From Chaunax sp. Z400 (taxonomy: Eukaryota > Chordata > Actinopteri > Lophiiformes > Chaunacidae), in the NCBI GenBank assembly GCA_037577475.1, contig CM075204.1, positions 4,710,355-4,774,354 of the forward strand: a stretch of DNA of 64,000 nucleotides, in the 5' to 3' direction. The notes below the pieces were generated by a model. It was not told the DNA's origin. It saw only the letters and a list, made by a program, of their open reading frames with translations, and made no database searches. Both the position numbers and the translations under genes were made by a program. This document shows, piece by piece, positions 56,901 through 64,000 of the stretch; positions within the stretch are counted from its first letter, which is position 1, and every line of letters starts with the position of its first letter.

Positions 56901-58501
56901 GAAGAACGAGATCATGTCTCAGCTTCACACCATCCGCTTCCTGATGAAGAAGAGAGGAATGGACTGTCCACCTCTGAACGTCAATGGTGGGCTCATCCAC
57001 TTTCTCCGCTCTCTTACCAGTGATCCGTTTGGATTGTTAAGGCATCACAAACCAGTCGTAACTACGTTAGCATGCGCTAATGGATGCTGCATGTTTCCAA
57101 CAGAAATCCCAAAACACCCAAAAGCAAATTAGATAAATTTGCAAATTGTGCCATCAGTGTTGCGCGCCTTGTGATGAACCATAATTCTAAATGTAACACA
57201 ACAGCCACATTGAGACACTTCTCCTCGTATATGTTTTGCATCTGATTTACACTTATGAATGAGGTTGAAGTCAAATTTACAAAGAGACCAGAACACAGCT
57301 CATGTCTGACTACATACAAGTTCACTTTGCTTTTCTGACATGTAGAGGTGACATATGAAACCATGTGATGGTAGCATCACCCAACTCGCAGTACATCACT
57401 AACCAGTCGGTGTGTTTATTGTGCAGCTGTTCCAGTGCATTCTGGTTGTTGTAGGTTTTTACATTTTTTATCACAGGGAATATCACAGCACTTTTTCTGT
57501 CGTCACGAACACCAATCTCAAAAATATTAACATCTATCTACAAAACAGACAACACTTTTAAAAATCATTTCTGCAGTGAAATACCTCTTTAAATTTTATT
57601 GACAGAGATTTAACAGCTCTCTAAAAGCAGCAGAAGTGACTGAAAGGAGTTAGGTGAAACAAAAAGAGAACATCACCAGCAGAGTGTGATATCTTTATAT
57701 TTATACTGATGGAATTATTCATGTGGAATTTTATGGAAGCGTATTGCATTCACTTGAGAAAAAGAATTGCTCTGTTTTTCTGAATTAATGAGATCATTAT
57801 CTCAAAATTCTGGGAAAAGTTTTCATGGAAAAATAAAATTCTGCTGTTTTTCTGAATTAATGGGATGATTATCTCATTGATTCAGAAAAACAGCAATTTT
57901 TTTCAAGTGAATGCAATACGCTTCTGTAGAATTGTATATTATCCTGAATTTATAATGTTTGTTTTATTTGGCTTCTTGGCTACTTGGCATTGTTTTTGTG
58001 TCCAGCTCTTCTTTTGGGACCGGGACTGTACTGGTCCTAAAAAACGACTTTTACTTGAAACAAGTAGTTTAACTATTGATTTACAATCACTTAATGTCAC
58101 TTTTTCTGTGACTTCCAGAGGCATCCTGCGGGCGTAATCTAGACGACCTGATTGAGTCACTCGGAGCCGGTGACGCCTCTGCAGTGGAAGCTTCTCTGGT
58201 TGAAAAGCAGAGCTCAGTAGGAGCAGCAGATGCTCCTGAAAAAGTCTATGAAGAACGATTGGAGGCTGAAGATGAAGCTGCAACAGAAGGCAAAGCGATG
58301 AAGGAGCTCGTACCGGAGGAATCTGACGGGGAAGCAGAGGAACTGAAGGAGGAGGACGATGGAGAGGAGGAGAAGGATGACGAAGGATTGGAGGACTCTG
58401 AGCTCATGCCTTCGCTAGAGGAGTTGTACCAGACAAACATTGAGGAGAGTGGAGTGGAGCAGCCTCCGTCAGGCCTCAGACGACGCAACAGGCCTGAATG
58501 A
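53947..58501 (+). CDS. ccdc107: CCDC107/RIC3-family membrane coiled-coil protein (6 exons, 336 aa)
   Basis: Coding exons: 53947-54088, 55580-55794, 55894-55963, 56060-56150, 56877-56986 and 58119-58501. All are GT-AG with matching phases, totalling 337 codons with the TGA. Features: N-terminal hydrophobic helix (VALAFTAVLFTFVVLPRLF, 9-27), Gly/Pro-rich linker, second hydrophobic segment (TLMPLYAIGVGIFAAYKFL, about 99-118), coiled coil (about 143-195, LNELEQRLAQTERMLNSILT then QLDPL), and an acidic Glu/Asp tail ending GLRRRNRPE. The coiled coil with QLDPL and the GLRRR near-terminus resemble human CCDC107 more than RIC3, although both share the RIC3-type architecture. The RIC3 protein assists nicotinic receptor assembly in the ER; CCDC107's role is not established, so I infer only an ER/endomembrane protein. 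The acceptor of exon 2 is a triple NAG (TAGCAGCAG). Confidence 0.8.
57725..57935. mobile_element. Palindromic MITE in ccdc107-like intron 5
   Basis: GAAGCGTATTGCATTCACTT near 57737 has its reverse complement near 57910, and the next 50 bp or so (TTTTTCTGAATTAATGAGAT and on) are also mirrored. The whole unit folds into one imperfect hairpin of about 200 bp. No coding capacity. A small foldback transposon is the simplest reading. Confidence 0.8.
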
Positions 58502-60640
58502 AGTCGCTGCGAACTTATGCACTGTGCAAAAATGTGACAGATTATTATTGATATTTATTATATGAAAAGCTTTCATTCCAAACGGCTGCCTACTTATTCA
58601 TCACAAACATATTAAAGTCATAAGAAACAATAACTACAGAAGGAAAGAAACCAATAACGTTTGAGGCTCTATTTTCCTGTCATGTGGACAAGGCCAACAG
58701 AGGTATGTCCCAGTACACCTGTGTTCTTATAGGGAGGTTTACAGTGACGTCACACTGCTGGGCATTTTGCCTGGGCCGCCTTGAGTGGGGTATACTCACC
58801 CATGCAGTAGAACTACACACAACAGATGCTCAGTCAGGCTGCGATCCGGATAATGGTGACGTCTTTGTTCAGGAATCGGTTCTTCATCCACTCAGACAGG
58901 GACCACACGTCATACGTCAGCATCCCCACTGTCAGTACAACTCAGGGAGGGGAAACAGTTGCTATTGGACAAGAGGAGTAGTCAGTGGATCACTAACCTG
59001 AGACATGAAGCTTTCACATATCCACATAACTCACTTTCTCAATGTTCCCTTTGTCAGTCACTGTTGTGTTACAAATACAAGAGCACACATGTTTGATTGT
59101 GAGACACAGACCCCAGTAATGACAGCTGGGAGTAAAGGACAGAATTCATGACGTTACCTGAACCTCCTCATTGCTCATATGTAGGTTTGAGTGGGTTTTG
59201 ATCCTCTGTCAGTCATCCTATAGGAGTTTGCTCATACCTTTTAACAGCTGTAGTAATGGCAGCGGTGCATGTTAGTGGTAAATAAGAGGGATTTATATGA
59301 TGTTCCTCTTAAAGCTCTGGTGACATACAGATGGGTATAAATGACATAATTACATCTTTTCCAATCAGTTTAAGAACTCTGGGCTTCCGTAGACTTGGAT
59401 GACATCACACGAGGCATTCTGTTGAATGATCAGATAAGGACTCCGTTATCATTTCAGGGTGAACTCTTCTTCTTTCCTCTGGAACACAAACATTTACTGA
59501 AGTTAACTGAACCATTTCCACCTGAACATTTCCTGATGTGCCTGCTATGAAAAAGGTCTTTAATGTCGTTATTGTACGATGATAAATACCACAGGACAAG
59601 AGCTGTTAGCCTCATATTTGAATCTTAACCCTCCACCGTCCTGGTTTGCCAACCTTTCCACCTGTTAGGTATCAGACAATGACAGACAGATGATTTCATG
59701 ACATTCATAAAGTGCTCCTTTCCTTTTTTATTACTATTCACTACACATTTCAACCTGAAAGGGTTTGACGTGAAGCTGCTGGATGTGGTGAGACTCCAGA
59801 CCATCACAGTGTGTGAATTCAGGCTTGAGGCATGTTGTTTGTACACCAGAACAGAGCTCTGCATGTTTGTACTCTTTCTTTGTCCTACACTTTGTAATTT
59901 GTAAACACATTTTAATTTATTCACAATGGCTCATATTCTAGTTTTTTACCTTAACATGACTTTTTAAAGACAGGATTTTTATTTGCTTATTTCTGTTGGT
60001 TGTATACCCATATTGGAAAAAGGTTTTGGTTACCACTGCCTTATATTTCTATGTTTTGTTTTTGTAAAAATGTGTATTGAAATCCTTTCAGAGAACACTG
60101 TTGTGTAACTTACATGAGGCTACTGTCTATTCAGTTACAGTGAGCTTATCTAGGCCCGTTTGTTTTAATATCACTCTTGTGCTGATGTCATTACGACCTA
60201 ACAGTACATTCATGACTGCACACAGTGTATAGTATAGTACAACAGCACCAGAGGTACGTCAGTTATCAGTCTGAGAACGTGTCATTTTTACATCATATGT
60301 CCCACTGCACAGCTGAGGCCTCAGTTTATAACAGTAGCCGTCATAAAATGTGCTAAAAGTGTGGTGAAAATAATAACGTATAATGTTTGCCTGCCCCAGT
60401 AGTATATCATCTATTGTGTCATACGATCAAAAAGAAACCTCTTCCCTTTGTGGAGCCCATAAATAATTGCCTTATGAGTGAATAAATATTGACCTCTATA
60501 GTCTCTGCTGCCTCACCTTGGAAACGACACATCCTCACCTTCATTTATTTTGTAAATGTTTTGTTTCTCCTTTATGTATAGTTTCTGTGTCATTTTGTGG
60601 AGGCTGACTGAGAATACTCGGCTCTGTAGAAAATAAAACC
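58502..60640 (+). other. Probable 3' UTR and flank of the ccdc107-like gene
   Basis: Candidate poly(A) signals are ATTAAA at 58611-58616 (short UTR) and AATAAA at 60632-60637 (long UTR). No second gene was recognised between them. Confidence 0.4.
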
Positions 60641-61060
60641 ATTATAAAGGTGATGCTGTTGGTCCACATGAATTTTGAACAGATGCGGATTATTTAATTT
60701 GCAGCCAAAGCAGTTTTGTGAAACGGAAGCCTGACGCCTCTGCTGTTACCTCAGGAGGCTTCACACATGTCCACCTGTTGGTTGGTTTGTTAGATTACTG
60801 GGATGGGGGATCGAATGTCAGCGGCTGTTTTTGTTCCCCTTCTACAACTTCAGAGCCCTAACATGGCTGCAACATTCTGCTGTACCGGACAGGATCACAC
60901 ATACATAGAGGTTCGTTGACGATGCAAAAAAGACATAGATAACATTAAATAAAGTGTCAAATGAAGGATAAAATAGAATCAATAGACACTCCCTTTTCTT
61001 TGATTTCCAAGATGGAACTGCACATTTTAGAGTGGCCTTTAGTTGTCAGTCCAAAGCACA
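60641..61060. other. Intergenic, nothing recognised
   Basis: No gene, RNA or repeat could be supported. Confidence 0.4.
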
Positions 61061-61558
61061 CCTGTACAATACTCATGTTTAATCCGTGATATTCCACAGC
61101 TGTACAGTAATCATGTTTAATCCGTGATATTCCACAGCTGTACAGTAATCATGTTTAATCCGTGATATTCCACAGCTGTACAATAATCATGTTTAATCCG
61201 TGATATTCCACAGCTGTACAATAATCATGTTTAATCTGTGATATTCCACAGCTGTACAGTAATCATGTTTAATCCGTGATATTCCACAGCTGTACAATAA
61301 TCATGTTTAATCCGTGATATTCCACAGCTGTACAATAATCATGTTTAATCCGTGATATTCCACAGCTGTACAATAATCATGTTTAATCTGTGATATTCCA
61401 CAGCTGTACAGTAATCATGTTTAATCTGTGATATTCCACAGCTGTACAATAATCATGTTTAATCCGTGATATTCCATAGCTGTACAGTAATCATGTTTAA
61501 TCTGTGATATTCCATAGCTGTACAGTAATCATGTTTAATCTGTGATATTCCACACCTG
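61061..61558. repeat. 38-bp satellite, about 13 copies
   Basis: The unit is CTGTACAGTAATCATGTTTA plus ATCCGTGATATTCCACAG. The copies differ mainly at three sites: GTAATC/ATAATC, CCGTG/CTGTG, and CACAG/CATAG. There is no spacer between units. Confidence 0.97.
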
Positions 61559-61859
61559 TCAGATGATAGATTATCTTGGTAAAGGGGAAGTGTGCATAAA
61601 AAAACCCTTCATTCTTTTACTTCAACTTGAAGAAATAAAACGTGTTTATATGTTTAGTTGAGTGCACATATTTAAGTTACTTTATATGTAAGTAATGCCC
61701 TCAGTTCTGTTGACATGGATGAAGTCCTGGTTTCTGCCTCATTATGATGTCACTCAGCTGACAGAACTGAAGAACAGCAGAATAACAGAGACTGGCTGCA
61801 GTTCTGATAACCAGCAGAGTCTTTGATCTACTGCTGGGATCATGGTTGACTCCCTCTGA

Positions 61860-61891
<32 letters not shown>

Positions 61892-62120
61892 CCATTATTA
61901 TTATCACTCTTACTATTACTATCATCATATTATTAATATTATCATTATTATCAGTGTTGTTATTGTAGTAGTTATTATAAATACTACAAACTGTAATCTC
62001 TCTATTATAACAGCTGTTATTGTTATTGTGGTTGAACATGTCTGTGTCCCTGTTCCTCACTCCCTCCCTCCCTCCCTCCACCTATCCTCCCTATCTCTCT
62101 CTCTCTCTCCATCTATCTCC
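61559..62120. repeat. Simple-sequence region: (ATC)n, ATT-rich, (CCCT)n and (CT)n
   Basis: ATC repeats at about 61859-61890 pass into ATT-rich text to about 61975. CCCT and CT runs occupy about 62060-62110. The minus-strand frame across them is low complexity and not a gene. Confidence 0.9.
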
Positions 62121-64000
62121 CCAACTTGAGTCTTGGATCTGCTCGAGGTTTCTGATTATTCTGTGAATTCTTATGAATGCTCCGTCTGGATACTGGATTC
62201 AACCTGAGGATAGTGTTGCAGCTCCAGTTGTATCCTGCAGATGGCGTCACATGAATAGAGATAACGGGTCTAACACTGTGCGCTATACGTGGCTACTGCA
62301 TATCTTTATATTCATAAATCTACTTTAACTTATTTTAGACATATAATAGATTAAATTATATTAATTGCAAAAAACAATATTAAATTAATTCCAGTTTAAT
62401 TAATTAATTCCAACAAACTGCAGTAGTTTTGAGAACTTCTCTAAAGTATCCTGGTGATAAAATAAGGACTCCCTCCTGTTATAACTTATAATTAGACATA
62501 CAGACTTTATTAATGACTTCCTCTCATGCAGTGGAGAAAAAAAAGATCTGGGATTCATCCCCACTTAGCCCGACTCTCCCAATTAGGAGAGCAGCATTTA
62601 ATCAGCTCAGTTTTCTTCCACTGGGATTTCTGCCTAATTCCATCCAAGGGCTTGTGGTTAGCAGGATAATGTGTTTTTTTATTGTACTCCATGGTTGTGA
62701 ATAGACTAAAAAGTGTTTGCACCACAAACTAATTCCCCCCTGCCGCTCCTCTGGACTACGCTGGACTTCTAATCACAGGAAATAAAAAAACATTCTCCAG
62801 GGTGTTGAAGTGTTTATACAGTGATGTGACAGAGTGTGATGTTTAGAGGGCCTGTAGCGGTGCTTTATAGGCTTCCTGATACAGTTTATAGGCTCTCTGA
62901 TCAGTCTGTGGTTGTTACCTGCAGGATTTGCCTCTGTGATGGACTGAATTAGAGAAGAGTTGTGAAGCTTCAGTAATTTTGATTAATAAAATGTTAAATG
63001 GATCCAACCACAGTTCCTTGTGGTACTCCATCTCATTAAAGGTAACCAGTTTAGTTTTTGACCTCTAGTAGTGCTGTAGTATGGGTGCAGCGCTGTGAGT
63101 GGGCCTAACAGGCCTGGGCCCACCCACATGTACTGATTGGGAGAATACTTGTTAAAATAAATATCATTTATTAAGGGAGGACCAATCACAAAATGCCATT
63201 TTAATTTGGCTCATGCAGGTATTTCACTGCTGAGCGACCTCGGTGGTTTATTGGAGATGTGTTTTCTAACTATTGAGATAGACCTGCTGGAGGTGATGGC
63301 TAAATAAAACCTCTCTGACATTGTACAGCTAAATTAATTCATTGTTATAACACATCAGGCATCGATTTATAAATACCTTCAAAGTTCTTAGACTGAGTCA
63401 CAAGAATCACATCAGATGACGTGTATTTCATAGCTGCTGTTGCATTCACTGTCAATAGGAAAAGAACCCAGACAACAATGGAGGCCTGATGGGAGGCAGA
63501 GCAGAAAATGTGTGCCTGTTTTCTCCATGTCGACTTGAAATAAACCAAATCTGTTGTAATAAGCTTATGAATGGATAGTGCAGAGAGCCACCCTCTCTCT
63601 CTCTTGTTAAAAGTCAATGCAGCTCACCCAGCAGTCGATCTCTCTCATCCCCTGAAAGCAGCGTGAATAATAATCCAATCACAACAACAGAGGATGTATA
63701 TAAGATGTATGGATGTATTCATCTACACAATCTACAGAAAAAACTTAAACACCATAGAAAGGATTTTATGTTTCATCTGTGCACAACGTCAGTGTGTAGC
63801 ACTTATAATACAAATGTAAATACACTCTTGGAAATTAATATGATATCTCAACATGTTTTAGAAATAGATCTAAAAAGTGTCATATTCACAAACTGCCTTC
63901 CACACCTTATCAGTTGCTTTTACGTATTTTTAAAGTTGGACCAACCAGCACTGACATCCTGACGGAGCCTTTTTATACAGCAATGCTTTGATTTCTTTAA
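62121..64000. other. Intergenic, no gene recognised
   Basis: Only short uninformative frames are present. Around 63080-63130 'tgagtgggcctaacaggcctgggcccacccacatg' has the look of a DNA-transposon end (hAT, ZMYM type), but no partner was found. Confidence 0.4.

Noticed and set aside
53947..58501. RIC3 itself
   Set aside because: The architecture is shared, but the LAQTE..LN...QLDPL coiled coil and the GLRRR end agree better with CCDC107. RIC3 could not be fully excluded without a search.
61061..61558. CRISPR-like array of 38-bp units
   Set aside because: Head-to-tail units without spacers in a eukaryotic genome.
62983..63962. Short frames near the right edge
   Set aside because: All are under 100 codons with no motif, conserved splice sites or neighbouring exons.

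Overview
The window is nuclear DNA from a ray-finned fish, most likely a percomorph teleost. The evidence is spliced genes with GT-AG introns, a teleost U-lineage MHC class I gene, a fish-type Pim-like kinase, and teleost repeats (an L2-like LINE, Tc1 and hAT transposons, gypsy LTRs, many micro- and minisatellites). No bacterial or viral gene organisation is present.

Three genes can be assembled exon by exon with consistent splice phases. (1) An MHC class I heavy chain on the minus strand (17164-23686, 6 exons, 359 aa) has an SXY/ISRE-like promoter just upstream. (2) A Pim-like serine/threonine kinase lies on the minus strand (45729-48663, 8 exons, 337 aa). (3) A CCDC107/RIC3-family membrane coiled-coil protein lies on the plus strand (53947-58501, 6 exons, 336 aa). 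Three kb upstream of the MHC gene, on the same strand, are two exons of an immunoproteasome beta subunit (psmb9-like, 26567-26896). They carry two frame-shifting deletions that cancel. This fits the known linkage of psmb genes to class I genes in teleosts and suggests the window is part of an MHC class I region.

Layout: 0-9 kb holds a 15-bp minisatellite, one copy of a 415-bp direct repeat, a duplicated exon-like segment, a solo gypsy-type LTR and an hAT-like terminus. 9-17 kb is largely repeat remnants and unassigned DNA. 17-27 kb is the MHC block. 28.9-36.3 kb is a transposon graveyard: a degenerate two-gene element (C2H2 finger/transposase-like gene plus SAMD3-like gene) beside a truncated ZMYM1-type hAT. 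37-44 kb has the second 415-bp repeat, a truncated Tc1 with a novel 19-bp hairpin, a gypsy LTR plus gag remnant whose LTR holds two minisatellites, and a second diverged copy of the transposase-like gene. 44-49 kb has a microsatellite, a long inverted-repeat element and the Pim-like gene. 49.7-53.3 kb is a dead L2/CR1-type LINE. 53.7-60.6 kb is the ccdc107-like gene. 60.6-64 kb is non-coding with a 38-bp satellite.

The MHC gene and the psmb relict belong to antigen processing and presentation. The kinase and the coiled-coil protein show no functional link to them in the sequence. All assignments come from reading the sequence; no database search was run.
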